64,000 nt of DNA from Hippopus hippopus (GCA_946811185.2 OX328110.1:9590516-9654515); one strand, 5' to 3'. Shown: positions 11,925 through 24,510, counted from the first letter of the stretch. Numbers and translations: made by a program. The notes: a model not told the origin generated them from the letters alone.

Positions 11925-12280
11925 GCCGAGCCCCGATAGCGCAGTCGGCACAGTACAGGACGTGAGAACAGGTAGCCGTTAGTTCGAATCTACGGCTCTG
12001 CCAATTTCTTTCCGAGGATTCATGATAGTCAATGCGACAGAATTCGTTCTTCTCTCATCGCTGATCATTGTTTCGACGATGGTTATAAGGGAAGTGAGGC
12101 TTGGAAAGAATATTGAGCGAAACACTGGTAACAGGAAGTCTAGGAAAGCATGGATAGCTGCACTGGCCGCCATAATTTGACTGTAATAATCAGTCAACAT
12201 TTTTGCTAGCCAAGGTTGACGATCACTATATTGCCATGTTGCCCTATTGGTGAAAAGTGCGTTAAACATCTAGCAATAAA
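11925..12280 (+). mobile_element. tRNA-derived SINE (family S)
   Basis: tRNA-like head with A box (TAGCGCAGTCGGC) and B box (GTTCGAATC), then the shared core GAGGATTCATGATAGTCAAT and GATCATTGTTTCGACGATGG, a body ending CATGGATAGCTGCACTGGCC, and the tail GCGTTAAACATC...AATAAA. Confidence 0.85.
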
Positions 12281-12292
12281 TTTTAATACAAC

Positions 12293-12370
12293 ATGTACAG
12301 ACAGAGAGAGAGACAGAGAGAGAAAGAGAGAAAAAGAGTGAGGGGTGCAGAGAGAGAGAGCGAAAGACAC

Positions 12371-12416
<46 letters not shown>

Positions 12417-12610
12417 AGGGTGAAGAGAGAGAGAGAGAGAGAGGGAGGGAGGGTGAAGAGAGAGAGAGAGAGGGGGAAGAGAGAGAACGAGAGAGAGAGA
12501 GAGAGAGAGAGAGAGGGTGAAGAGAGAGAGCGGGGGAAGAGAGAGAACGATAGAGAGAGAGAGAGAGAGAGGATGAAGAGAGAGAGAGAGAGAGGGGGAA
12601 GAGAGAGAAT

Positions 12611-12643
<33 letters not shown>

Positions 12644-12727
12644 GGTGAAGAGAGAGAGAGGGGGAAGAGAGAGAACGAGAGAGAGAGAGAGAGGGTGAAA
12701 AGAGAGAGAGAGGGGGAGAGAGAGAAC

Positions 12728-12773
<46 letters not shown>

Positions 12774-12870
12774 GAAGAGAGAGAGAGGGGGAAGAGAAAG
12801 AACGAGAGAGAGAGAGAGAGAGAGGGGGGGAGGGAAGAGAGAGAACGAGAGAGAGAGAGAGAGAGCGAGA
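12293..12870. repeat. Imperfect (GA)n tract
   Basis: About 580 bp of GA repeats with recurring longer units such as GGGGGAAGAGAGAGAACGAG and GAGGGTGAAGAG. It gives long artefactual frames on both strands. Confidence 0.95.
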
Positions 12871-12951
12871 TCCATAAAAGGCCAATAAAAATCCCTCTAT
12901 TTATTCTGGATGCGCTGTAGATGATAGATAGGCAGGACTGAAGCTTTTTCC

Positions 12952-13151
12952 CTTAACCCCTAAATTGCTAAACAATGTGAATTTCCAGTCAATAGTAGGT
13001 TTCTAAGTTGGCTTTTTTTTTAAATCGGAAAATATCACCGTATTGGACTGTGTAAATTTAAGATCAGACTGCACTTCTGTGCTGTCTGGTCTTGATCTAT
13101 ACTGTTCGCAAAATATCAAAAAAAGTCTTGCTTAACAGCCTACAGGTTATT
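12952..13151 (-). mobile_element. Family A MITE, diverged
   Basis: TTAACCCCTAAATTGCTAAA ... AAGATCAGACTGCACTTCTG ... GCTTAACAGCCTACAGGTTA. Confidence 0.65.
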
Positions 13152-14721
13152 AATGTGAGGAATGCAAATGGAATCGATAAAAACAATTAGATATGCTTTT
13201 CTATATATATCCCATAATTAACCGTGGAGTACTGAGTTCATTGAATACATCCTCTTTTTGTCTGTGAAGACGAACAAATACTCGCAATTTTGATGCCTAA
13301 CCAAGCAATCCCGTCTTCAAACGACCGTGAGTTTTTTCCCACAATGTTTTCCATCTAAGCTAAGACAAAATCTTTGATTTGAGCCACATCCTGAAATTTG
13401 TTCGGTGCATTTTTTTCCATTGTGGAAAATGCTGAAAAATACTTGTCTGGTAAAAATTGGTATAGAACATTTTTGCCAGGTTATCTAACAAACTATCCGT
13501 AAGAGTGCACGTTCTGTGTAGTCTGATCTTCATTTTGTCTGTCCGCAAGATCACACAAAGCTATGCTCGCCTTGTTCAGGATTGTTAAGGATTGATCAAA
13601 ATGACATACTTACGGGCTGGGGGCCTTAATACAGTAATAATAAACTTTTGAACTATACTGATACAAAATGATTTAAGGGCAGGAACTCATTTATATAATT
13701 TGTGTCCTGGATTATACCAGTTATCAGCTAGGCTAGGACTCTGAAGCGTCTTGCCCAAGGACACTTCTACAAAAATTTCAAACATTTCGGGTTGTCATTT
13801 TGGATTGTTCAATTCTGTACTTGTAAATGCCACAATCTTGTATTTTATTGAGTTATGCCTGCATTTGATACGTCTTGACATCATTACATATTATTAGCTT
13901 TTACTTATGTTTATCCTCACCATTTTCACTTGTTTTATACTAATACTAATGCATATGTCGACAGTATGTGGGAAATGGCCTAGAAGGCTTGAAATTAGAA
14001 GACACTCTTTTTCTACGAAGTTTTTCATAAAAAAAAAAAGTAGGAAAAATAACACGTTCCACAATACACCATTAACCATTATTTTACTAATGTTTATTCT
14101 GACTATTTTCCTTTGTTTTATGTTCGTGTGTTTAATTTCCTCTCGTGTTGATTGATTTCGAATTTCGGGGGATAATGGAAGTTTTCTAGGAAATCAGCTG
14201 ATACTCTGACCATGCAGAATCATGGTCACAGCTATATAACCAAAATGCTGTTGAAATCGGGGTAAAACAGCAAACTGACATACACACTTTCATGGAATTA
14301 GTAGGTCTAATACATGTATGCATATTAGCCTGTCGACGTACGGATTAATTACGCTCTATCAATGACATACTATATCAATTCTTAGCTATCCAGACGATGT
14401 TGAGGACAAATTTCATATTCCTTTTGTATGGTAAGTCCCTAATGAGGACGTACTCGTTATTTATATGGTCCTCTCGGATACAGAGAGATTTATGGCCGTG
14501 ATTACAGTTTACCTCATTCATGCTGTGTTACAGTGACATTGCCTTACACCTACGGGAGGTAATCCAGGTGTACCAAGAAGGCTTTTTTTCAACTAGATCT
14601 ACGTGTAATTTTGAAAAATAAAGAGATGTAAATCTCTTTATGATATAATTGGATGAAAAATAAAGTTTACCCACACAATTGAACAAGGCAAATTCTATGA
14701 CAGTGCATTATAAAAACTGAG
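13152..14721. other. Largely featureless stretch
   Basis: Contains a decayed H-like hairpin region (13320-13470) and an isolated half A hairpin (13503-13551). 13895-14160 has two similar ~40-bp segments (TGTTTATCCTCACCATTTTC and TGTTTATTCTGACTATTTTC) about 180 bp apart. No coding evidence. Confidence 0.45.
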
Positions 14722-14980
14722 GCATGCTCTTGGAAAAATGGGGTTTTTAATGTATCTCCATGATGCATATACCAATCAAGTCATCATTGGATTATGGATC
14801 CATAAAATCCATTTTGTCTAACAACTGACTGAATTGAGTTAGATTTGTTCTCTGACATGCTGTAAATTGACCAATAGTAAAAAGTTTCGAGCCGTGTCAG
14901 CCTGCGAGGATTGCTCAGGCTAACATGAGTCGATACTTTTTGCAGATGTATTTAACTCACTTTCTGCAGAGAATGACTTA
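14722..14980 (-). mobile_element. Family D MITE
   Basis: CATGCTCTTGGAAAAATGG, CCATAAAATCCATTTTGTCT, the hairpin CAGCCTGCGAGGATTGCTCA and TTTTTGCAGATGTATTTAAC: all D modules in reverse order. Confidence 0.75.
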
Positions 14981-15254
14981 ATTACTGAAGAAAAAAACAG
15001 TCACCTCCTGGAAGGGTATTTTGGGGTTGTGGTTTCTATTTTCTAAACACTCAATGTCACGACTTTTTTTTTTTCTGAATTCAGTGCATAATGCAATTTT
15101 GATAACTAGAATGATTAGCTATTCTTTGTGCTGCTGCTATTATTTGGATAAACATGATGTTAGCGATAAAGTATGAATGAAAGAGTACAAGGCTAACTTT
15201 TACACATTACGAGACTTATCCATATTGAAATCAATAATAGAAGACATTGATCAT

Positions 15255-15405
15255 TTTTGCTGAAATGATGGCTTTTGTTCTTGAAAAAATAGAAAATATT
15301 TTGAAAACAGAATGCCGGATGCCAGCATTTCTCCTTTTCCAAAGATGTTTTCAGAAACATTTTATCGGGGTCATATAAAAGTTGGATGTTTTGGTAAAGA
15401 GTAAG
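15255..15405 (+). mobile_element. Family H MITE, partial
   Basis: CTTGAAAAAATAGAAAATAT, a half hairpin (GCCAGCATTTCTCCTTTTCC) and TTTTGGTAAAGAGTAAG. Confidence 0.55.
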
Positions 15406-15442
15406 ATACGACAAAATCAAATACTATCTGATCAATACTGTA

Positions 15443-16085
15443 ATGCTACTCTCTCACTATTGCATATCAGCGGCGTATGCAACAAACTTTCTTTACGCAG
15501 GTCAATCGCCAAGAACCGAGGCGTATTTTGTTCAAAATTAAAGACACGGCGTTTGTACAACGTTTCTATGACGTTCCTGTGGCGTATCTGTGGCATACTG
15601 AGGCGTAAGCGTGGCGTATGAAGCGTTGCCGTGGCGTAACCGCTTCGTTAGGACGACGTTCCTTTCTTATGTGCAGCCTTGCCGTTGCGTAAATACGGCG
15701 GTCACCGACAGAAAGCGCTGTGCTCACTTCGTTGCAGGTTATTCGTTCAAAAGAAGTTAAACGTATCATGTTAAGCAATACGTTCGCGTGACGTAATAAG
15801 TGTTCGAGCTACGTTCCCGCGGCGTCACTGCTGCGTTGTTTTCGCTTTTACGGCGTATGTGTGACGTAAGCATGACGTATCGGAGCTGCTACGTACGTGC
15901 TACGTATTTTTAAGTGCAGACTTAAAAAAACGTCGCACCTCCACGTACTAGGAGATCATGCTACGTACCAAAGAGTATTGGCTACGTAAGTTGACGTTAC
16001 TGCGGCGTTGTCGCGGCGTTCCTTTCTTATCGCGATACGCCGTACATACGCAAGCCGATACGCAATAGTCAGAGAGCGTCTTAAC
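15443..16085. mobile_element. GCGTA/ACGT-rich element with ~35-bp inverted termini
   Basis: Left end CTCTCTCACTATTGCATATC plus AGCGGCGTATGCAA; right end, reverse-complemented, CTCTCTGACTATTGCGTATC plus GGCTTGCGTATG. The interior is dense in GGCGTA, ACGT and GCGTT words and far richer in CpG than its surroundings. CGTTCCTTTCTTAT occurs twice. No open frame of note. Confidence 0.6.
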
Positions 16086-16482
16086 GGTTCTCAACAGAAA
16101 GTACAGGGGCGTCAAACCGTCAACGAAGTGCCATGCTGCGACAAAAATAATAGGCCTAGGTCTATAAAGTAAGGTACGTAGTGAAATACTTTTCGCATAG
16201 TGCGAAAAGAATCCTGACTCTCTATACTTTCGACACTTTGGCCATGATTTAAGACCTTTCTTGTCTTAAGCAAAATGCAAATAATATTAATTCCGATGAG
16301 TTTGAATTCGCCTATTTCTGTACCTACCACGGACGGAAAACATCATCAGTTTGGAAACAAAATTCATGCTATGTACCACTGAATTCACTTGTTTCTGTTC
16401 CTATACTGCGGACGGAGCATGGACGTGCATCAACTTATGTTCCAGCGAGTCATGAAGATTTTTAAGCAAATCCGATATCTCC

Positions 16483-16752
16483 ATATGGCCTGCAACACGC
16501 GAAAAATGGTATTCGGACATTTGCGTAAGGTGTCGTCTCGGATCAGCCTGCGCAGTCGGCGCAGGCTAATCCGAAACGACACTTTCCGCTTTTTATGAAA
16601 TTTTCTGTTTTGCGCAAGTCTACTGTAGCACAAAATCTAATGTAGTCGTAAAGTGCCGTCTCGGATTAGCCTGCGCGGACTGCGCAGGCTGATCCGAGAC
16701 GACACTTTACGCAAATGTTCGAATGCCCCTTTTCGGGTGTTGCAAGCCATAT
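16483..16752. mobile_element. 270-bp MITE with terminal inverted repeats and two hairpins
   Basis: Termini ATATGGCCTGCAACACGCGA and, reverse-complemented, ATATGGCTTGCAACACCCGA, each followed by CATTTGCG and a hairpin (CCTGCGCAGTCGGCGCAGG; CCTGCGCGGACTGCGCAGG) flanked by GTCGTCTCGGAT-type arms. Confidence 0.75.
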
Positions 16753-17249
16753 TATGCCGATGTTATCAACATTTCGCCCGCTTGAAAAGAATTTTGGTGC
16801 CTTTGCATACTTACACGATCAAGATCAGTCAGTCCTAAGCGTACAATCTGATACGTTACTATACTGTCTGCCGTTTCTATAAGCGGTATTTTCTGCTTTT
16901 TCTATGACGTTTTATCAACAATCATTCTTCCTCAGATTTGCAAGAGCACAGCATCGTTCAGAAAAGGGTTAAAGATAAGACATCGTCTCTTGAATATTCA
17001 TGAATTCTGTCACGTGACATTTGCCCAGAGATCAACCGATGCTGATTATTGCCGTGAATCATGCAAATATTTGAGATCAGCGACAAGATATGATACTGTT
17101 ACCCGCCAGATGAAGAATCTGTTTGGCTTTCTGTGCACCATACCAGCAGTTGTTATTATGAAACAAATTCACAACATACAGGTTCCAAACGATCTTTGTA
17201 AAATTTTCATGATTGACATTGTACATGTATTATTGTTGAATACAATAAT
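16753..17249. other. No feature recognised
   Basis: Unique sequence. The 92-residue frame at 16990 shows no domain. Confidence 0.5.
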
Positions 17250-17463
17250 TGTGCCATGCTCTTGCTAAAGAAGGTTTGATACATCTCTATGATACTTGTA
17301 CCGAGTGAGTCCTGATAAAATTATGGATCCATGAAATCTATTTTGTCTAACAGCCAACTGAATTATGAGGTAAAATAGCCCTAGGACATTCAGAAGATAT
17401 GCGCAGGCTGATCTTGGTTGATACTCTTTGCAGATGCAGTAAACCCCTTTTCGCAGAGCATAT
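17250..17463 (-). mobile_element. Family D MITE at the left edge of the 74-bp satellite
   Basis: GCCATGCTCTTGCTAAAGAA..., CCATGAAATCTATTTTGTCT, TGCGCAGGCTGATCTTGG, then CAGATGCAGTAAACCCC and GCAGAGCAT. The last ~8 bp are replaced by satellite sequence. Confidence 0.75.
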
Positions 17464-20400
17464 CTTATATCCTTACTGTATAACATGTATTTAGGGACTA
17501 CGTGTATAGATGTGGTCGAGTATTTACCCGCATGTCTTATATCAATAGTGTATAACATGTATATAGGGCCTACGTGTATAGATGTGGTCCAGTATTTACC
17601 CGCATGTCTTATATCTATACTGTATAACATGTATATAGGGCCTACGTGTAAAGATGTGGTCGAGTATTTACCCGCATGTCTTATATCTTTACTCTATAAC
17701 ATGTATATAGGGCTTACGTGTATACATGTAGTCGAGTATTTACCCGCATGTCTCATATCTTTACTGTATAACATGTATATAGGGCTTACGTGTATACACG
17801 TGGTCGAGTATTTACCCGCAAGTCTTATATATTTACTGTATAACATGTATATAGGGCCTGTACATGTATACATGTAGTCGAGTATTTACCTACATGGCTC
17901 ATATCTTTACTGTATAACATGTATATAGGGCCTGTACATGTATACATGTAGTCGAGTATTTACCTACATGGCTCATATCTTTACTGTATAACATGGATAT
18001 AGGGCTTACGTGTATACACGTGGTCGAGTATTTACCCGCATGTCTCATATCTTTACTGTATAACATGTATATAGGGCCTGTACATGTATACATGTAGTCG
18101 AGTATTTACCCGCATGTCTCATATCTTTACTGTATAACACGTATATAGGGCCTGTACATGTATACATGTAGTCGAGTATTTACCCGCATGTCTCATATCT
18201 TTACTGTATAACACTTATATAGGGCCTGTACATGTATACATGTAGTCGAGTATTTACCCGCATGTCTAATATCTTTACTGTATAACACGTATATAGGGCC
18301 TGTACATGTATACATGTAGTCGAGTATTTACCCCCATGTCTCATATCTTTACTGTATAACACGTATATAGGGCCTGTACATGTATACATGTAGTCGAGTA
18401 TTTACCCCCATGTCTCATATCTTTACTGTATAACACGTATATAGGGCCTGTACATGTATACATGTAGTCGAGTATTTACCCCCATGTCTCATATCTTTAC
18501 TGTATAACACGTATATAGGGCCTGTACATGTATACATGTAGTCGAGTATTTACCCCCATGTCTCATATCTTTACTGTATAACACGTATATAGGGCCTGTA
18601 CATGTATACATGTAGTCGAGTATTTACCCCCATGTCTCATATCTTTACTGTATAACACGTATATAGGGCCTGTACATGTATACATGTAGTCGAGTATTTA
18701 CCCCCATGTCTCATATCTTTACTGTATAACACGTATATAGGGCCTGTACATGTATACATGTAGTCGAGTATTTACCCCCATGTCTCATATCTTTACTGTA
18801 TAACACGTATATAGGGCCTGTACATGTATACATGTAGTCGAGTATTTACCCCCATGTCTCATATCTTTACTGTATAACACGTATATAGGGCCTGTACATG
18901 TATACATGTAGTCGAGTATTTACCCGCATGTCTCATATCTTTACTGTATAACACGTATATAGGGCCTGTACATGTATACATGTAGTCGAGTATTTACCCG
19001 CATGTCTCATATCTTTACTGTATAACACGTATATAGGGCCTGTACATGTATACATGTAGTCGAGTATTTACCCGCATGTCTCATATCTTTACTGTATAAC
19101 ACGTATATAGGGCCTGTACATGTATACATGTAGTCGAGTATTTACCCGCATGTCTCATATCTTTACTGTATAACATGTATATAGGGCCTGTACATGTATA
19201 GATGTAGTCGAGTATTTACCCGCATGTCTCATATCTTTACTGTATAACATGTATATAGGGCCTGTACATGTATACATGTAGTCGAGTATTTACCCGCATG
19301 TCTCATATCTTTACTGTATAACATGTATATAAGGCCTGTACATATATACATGTAGTCGAGTATTTACCCGCATGTCTCATATCTTTACTGTATAACATGT
19401 ATATAGGGCCTACATGTATAGATGTAGTCGAGTATTTACCCGCATGTCTCATATCTTTACTGTATAACATGTATATAGGGCCTGTACATGTATAGATGTA
19501 GTCGAGTATTTACCCGCATGTCTCATATCTTTACTGTATAACATGTATATAGGGCCTGTACATGTATACACGTGGTCGAGTATTTACCCGCATGTCTCAT
19601 ATCTTTACTGTATAACATGTATATAGGGCCTGTACATGTATACATGTAGTCGAGTATTTACCTGCATGTCTCATATCTTTACTGTATAACATGTATATAG
19701 GGCCTGTACATGTATACATGTAGTCGAGTATTTACCCCCATGTCTCATATCTTTACTGTATAACATGTATATAGGGCCTGTACATGTATACATGTAGTCG
19801 AGTATTTACCCGCATGTCTCATATCTTTACTGTATAACATGTATATAGGGCCTACATGTATAGATGTAGTCGAGTATTTACCCGCATGTCTCATATCTTT
19901 ACTGTATAACATGTATATAGGGCCTACGTGTATAGATGTAGTCGAGTATTTACCCGCATGTCTCATATCTTTACTGTATAACATGTATATAGGACCTGTA
20001 CATGTATAGATGTAGTCGAGTATTTACCTGCATGTCTCATATCTTTACTGTATAACATGTATATAGGACCTACATGTATAGATGTGGTCTAGTATTTACC
20101 CGCATGTCTCATATCTTTACTGTATAACATGTATATAGGGCCTGTACATGTATAGATGTAGTCGAGTATTTACCCGCATGTCTCATATCTTTACTGTATA
20201 ACATGTATATAGGGCCTGTACATGTATACATGTAGTCGAGTATTTACCCGCATGTCTCATATCTTTACTGTATAACATGTATATAGGGCCTGTACATGTA
20301 TACATGTAGTCGAGTATTTACCCGCATGTCTCATATCTTTACTGTATAACATGTATATAGGGCCTGTACATGTATACATGTAGTCGAGTATTTACCCGCA

Positions 20401-21965
20401 TGTCTCATATCTTTACTGTTTAACATGTATATAGGGCCTGTACATGTATACATGTAGTCGAGTATTTACCCGCATGTCTCATATCTTTACTGTATAACAT
20501 GTATATAGGGCCTGTACATGTATACACGTTGTCGAGTATTTACCCGCATGTCTCATATCTTTACTGTTTAACATGTATATAGGGCCTGTACATGTATACA
20601 TGTAGTCGAGTATTTACCCGCATGTCTCATATCTTTACTGTATAACATGTATATAGGGCCTGTACATGTATACATGTAGTCGAGTATTTACCCGCATGTC
20701 TCATATCTTTACTGTATAACATGTATATAGGGCCTGTACATGTATACATGTAGTCGAGTATTTACCCGCATGTCTCATATCTTTACTGTAAAACATGTAT
20801 ATAGGGCCTGTACATGTATACATGTAGTCGAGTATTTACCCGCATGTCTCATATCTTTACTGTAAAACATGTATTTAGGGCCTGTACATGTATACATGTA
20901 GTCGAGTATTTACCCGCATGTCTCATATCTTTACTGTATAACATGTATATAGGGCCTGTACATGTATACATGTAGTCGAGTATTTACCCGCATGTCTCAT
21001 ATCTTTACTGTATAACATGTATATAGGGCCTGTACATGTATACATGTAGTCGAGTATTTACCTGCATGTCTCATATCTTTACTGTATAACATGTATATAG
21101 GGCCTGTACATGTATAGATGTAGTCGAGTATTTACCCGCATGTCTCATATCTTTACTGTATAACATGTATATAGGGCCTGTACATGTATACATGTAGTCG
21201 AGTATTTACCTGCATGTCTCATATCTTTACTGTATAACATGTATATAGGGCCTGTACATGTATAGATGTAGTCGAGTATTTACCCGCATGTCTCATATCT
21301 TTACTGTATAACATGTATATAGGGCCTGTACATGTATACATGTAGTCGAGTATTTACCTGCATGTCTCATATCTTTACTGTATAACATGTATATAGGGCC
21401 TGTACATGTATACATGCAGTCGAGTATTTACCCGCATGTCTCATATCTTTACTGCATAACATGTATATAGGGCCTGTACATGTATACATGTAGTCGAGTA
21501 TTTACCCGCATGTCTCATATCTTTACTGTATAACATGTATATAGGGCCTGTACATGTATACATGTAGTCGAGTATTTACCCGCATGTCTCATATCTTTAC
21601 TGTATAACATGTATATAGGGCCTGTACATGTATACATGTAGTCGAGTATTTACCCGCATGTCTCATATCTTTACTGTATAACATGTATATAGGGCCTGTA
21701 CATGTATACATGTAGTCGAGTATTTACCCGCATGTCTCATATCTTTACTGTATAACATGTATATAGGGCCTGTACATGTATACATGTAGTCGAGTATTTA
21801 CCCGCATGTCTCATATCTTTACTGTATAACATGTATATAGGGCCTGTACATGTATACATGTAGTCGAGTATTTACCCGCATGTCTCATATCTTTACTGTA
21901 TAACATGTATATAGGGCCTGTACATGTATACATGTAGTCGAGTATTTACCCCCATGTCTCATATC
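17460..21965. repeat. 74-bp satellite array (~61 monomers)
   Basis: Monomer: GTCTCATATCTTTACTGTAT, AACATGTATATAGGGCC, then the palindrome TACATGTATACATGTA and GTCGAGTATTTACCCGCAT. The leftmost monomers are 3-4 bp shorter because GTAC in the palindrome is missing (GGGCCTACGTGTATAGATG). Confidence 0.97.
18331..18915. repeat. Homogenised block of eight identical 74-bp monomers
   Basis: Eight successive monomers share both ACACGTATATAGG and TTTACCCCCATG, variants rare elsewhere in the array, and appear base-for-base identical. Confidence 0.85.
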
Positions 21966-22143
21966 AAGAATCAAGAATTAGTTTATTGATCATAATCTGA
22001 TAGATAAAATTTGATTTAATTACAAACAATTAAAGACAGCTTTATTTATTAAATTATAAATAATAGAGACACAAGAATAATTAAAGCTTAAAATATAACA
22101 ACTATGTAACAAAACAAAACAATGAAGCTTACAAGGCGTTGTC
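21966..22143 (-). mobile_element. AT-rich retroposon-like insert in the 74-bp satellite
   Basis: About 178 bp interrupting the array. Read on the minus strand it ends ...AAACTAATTCTTGATTCTT, a short repeated 3' tail typical of non-LTR/SINE ends. CATGTCT flanks both sides but is also a satellite word. Confidence 0.5.
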
Positions 22144-22366
22144 TGCGCATGTCTTTACTGCATAACATGTATATAGGGCCTGTACATGTATACATGTAGC
22201 CGAGTATTTACCCCCATGTCTCATATCTTTACTGCATAACATGTATATAGGGCCTGTATATGTATACATGTAGTCGAGTAATTACCCGCATGTCTCATAT
22301 CTTTACTGTATAACATGTATATTGGGCCTGTACATGTATACATGTAGTCAAGTATTTATCCGCAGT
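22144..22366. repeat. 74-bp satellite, right remnant (3 monomers)
   Basis: The same monomer resumes after the insert, with more substitutions (AGCCGAGTATT, TAGTCAAGTATT), and ends at TTTATCCGCAG. Confidence 0.9.
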
Positions 22367-22704
22367 TTGTATCAGATATTAAGTCACGTGTGGCTCATTG
22401 GATGATCTAATTGATTCAATTATAAAGTAATAAAAACCCGTGGGAATTAAAGAAAACAAATCACAACTATTCGTACAAATAATCAAAGTACTGGTAGAAA
22501 TCAAAGTACTGGTAGAAAACTTAGAAAGACTAACAACAAAGAGATTGGAACAAGATTAGACTGCACAGACTGATTTAAGTCCATCAAAGAGCAATATGGG
22601 CTTTATTTATTATGATATCGAGTTATTGAATATCACGTAAGGTAGAAGAGATGGCAGCAATTGTTGCATTTTTGACGTTATTGCGCTCCCTAACGTTCGC
22701 TGTA

Positions 22705-23075
22705 GGACTATCAAAGTTACAATAGCTGCCAAAAATTAACAAAGCGGGTGTTAAAATGCGCTTAAATTTAAATCATACCGAATAAAATATTGAAATTATG
22801 CTGAAGATGACAATCTGTTATTGTATAGTCGGTCCAAATGTTAGTCTCTAGCAGAGAAATCAAAACTAGGCTAAAAGCTGCCAGGTCACTGTATCTTATA
22901 TTTATTTTTTTACCTGGTTTTGAAATTCATTTTTCTACCAGCGACTAACACTTGGACCGACCGCACAATAACAGAATGTCATCGTCACAATATTTTGAAT
23001 ACTTTTAAATGGTGTGATTTAAATTCAAATGCATTTTAACACATGCATTGATTTTCTGGCCGCTATTGGGCCTTT
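22705..23075. mobile_element. Family G inverted-repeat element
   Basis: Arms: AACAAAGCGGGTGTTAAAAT...CCAAATGTTAGTCTCTAGCA, and the opposing TACCAGCGACTAACACTTGG...GCATTTTAACACATGC. A central CAGGTCACTG...TACCTGG separates them. Confidence 0.7.
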
Positions 23076-23359
23076 AGGTAGTGGGATAATCCATGGAGAT
23101 TTTATATTAATGGCAAGGTAAAAACTTTCTCACCTTCGCTATGATAAGATTTCAATATCTTTCAACGTGTTATTTTCAGATCGACAGGAATGTCGATACA
23201 AATATTTGATTACTTTAATATGCATACAACAACAAATAATTATCTAAGTAAACAGTGGCGGGCTTCTTCATTACCATACGAGCTATTTTTAGTCGATCAC
23301 ATGAGGGGATATTTCAGGGAATAAGGATAGAAAACTTTCAATCTATGTACATACAATTT

Positions 23360-23515
23360 ATTCCTTTACCATTTACCAGCATTTTCTCCTTTTCCAACAA
23401 AGTTTTCTTTTCTTTCATTTATAAGTTCCATCTTTTTCGCCAAATTTAATTTGTCGTCTGCAAGTGCTTTGAATTTGTACAAATCCTCAAATTTTGTCGT
23501 TTGGTAAAGAAAAAC
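23360..23515 (+). mobile_element. Family H MITE, right half
   Basis: ACCAGCATTTTCTCCTTTTC, AATTTGTCGTCTGCAAGTGC and TTTTGTCGTTTGGTAAAG. Confidence 0.6.
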
Positions 23516-23609
23516 GAACGTTGTACTTTTGGGAAAATGACCAGTTTCTTGTAATACAATTGTCTTATTCCTGTGATGTTTTCAAAAGTTTCAGATACCA
23601 AATGGTTTC

Positions 23610-23827
23610 ACCATGTTCTAAGTGAAGGGGCTTTAATACATCTGCAAAAATTACCGTCTCAGGGTCAGCCTGCACAGTCTGCTAAACTGTCTGCCCTTGG
23701 TAAATTTTCTGCGTGTCCAAGGACCATTATACCTCAGGATTACGCCGGTTGTTAAACAAACTGGATTTTGCTTGGTACAATGCATCACGAAAATGCATAA
23801 AACGCCTTTTTGCCAGAGCATGGCCGA
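23610..23827 (+). mobile_element. Family D MITE, degraded left end
   Basis: GGGGCTTTAATACATCTGCA, GGGTCAGCCTGCACAGTCTG, GTCCAAGGACCATTATACCT, then ATGCATCACGAAAATGCAT and GCCAGAGCATGGCCGAT. Confidence 0.75.
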
Positions 23828-24085
23828 TCTATTGTCGTATGGTAATGCGAACAGGAAACGAAAGAAGGCTAGTTTGTCCCTTTGAACTATGTGATAGTTT
23901 TTACAGCGTTTTCAACAAGATTTAGTCATATCACGGATACAGTTTATTAACTCATATTTTCAAGGTTTCTTTAGTACTATGCTAGGTATTTCTGAAGTGT
24001 TGGTTCCCTTATATTTCATTTATTGGCATTAAATAAAGGATGCAGACAAGGGAACACAGAGACATGCTGTGTGTCACACGATAGT

Positions 24086-24196
24086 AACCCTCAGGCTGCT
24101 AGGCGCGACTAAATGTGATTTTGTGGACAGTGTGGGTCAAGATCAGACTGCACAGAACGTGCAGTCTGACCTTGGATCTACGTTGTCCGGTCGGCT
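24086..24196 (+). mobile_element. Family A MITE, truncated after the hairpin
   Basis: TAACCCTCAGGCTGCTAGGC, then the complete hairpin ending TTGTCCGGTC. The right half is replaced by an H fragment (TTTGTCGTCTGCAAAACC). Confidence 0.7.
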
Positions 24197-24300
24197 TATT
24201 TAATTTGTCGTCTGCAAAACCTTCAGATTTAGACCAGTCTAGAATTTGCCTCGTCGGTAAGACTTAAATCAAGATCAACACTGTCTCTTTTGTATTATTT

Positions 24301-24510
24301 GGGCCGTGGTCTGTAAAAAGGGGGCTGACCTGGGCCGAAACTTTTCGCTATTGGGCAATTTTCTGTATATCCAAGGATCAGTTTACCTCATTGTTCAGTC
24401 GATTGATAGATTGCAATTTATGGATCCATGATCATGTGATGACTTGCTTGGTAACATGCATCACGGCGATGCATTAAGCCCCCTTTCGCCAGAGCACGGC
24501 TCATTTGTAT
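24301..24510 (+). mobile_element. Family D MITE lacking the hairpin
   Basis: GGCCGTGGTCTGTAAAAAGG to ATGCATTAAGCCCCCTTTCG and CCAGAGCACGGCTCAT. An internal deletion removed most of the central hairpin. Confidence 0.75.

Noticed and set aside
11925..12000. Functional tRNA gene
   Set aside because: A and B boxes are present, but the sequence continues into a shared SINE body seen at 33895, 41441 and 53591, and the cloverleaf is imperfect.
12270..12885. 200-codon Ser/Leu-rich and Arg/Glu-rich frames
   Set aside because: Translations of a GA/CT microsatellite.
15566..16090. CpG island promoter
   Set aside because: The CpG richness comes from a GCGTA-type repeated-word element bounded by inverted termini, with no adjacent first exon.
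17485..19984. CRISPR-like array
   Set aside because: The whole monomer is repeated with no variable spacers, and the context is eukaryotic satellite DNA.
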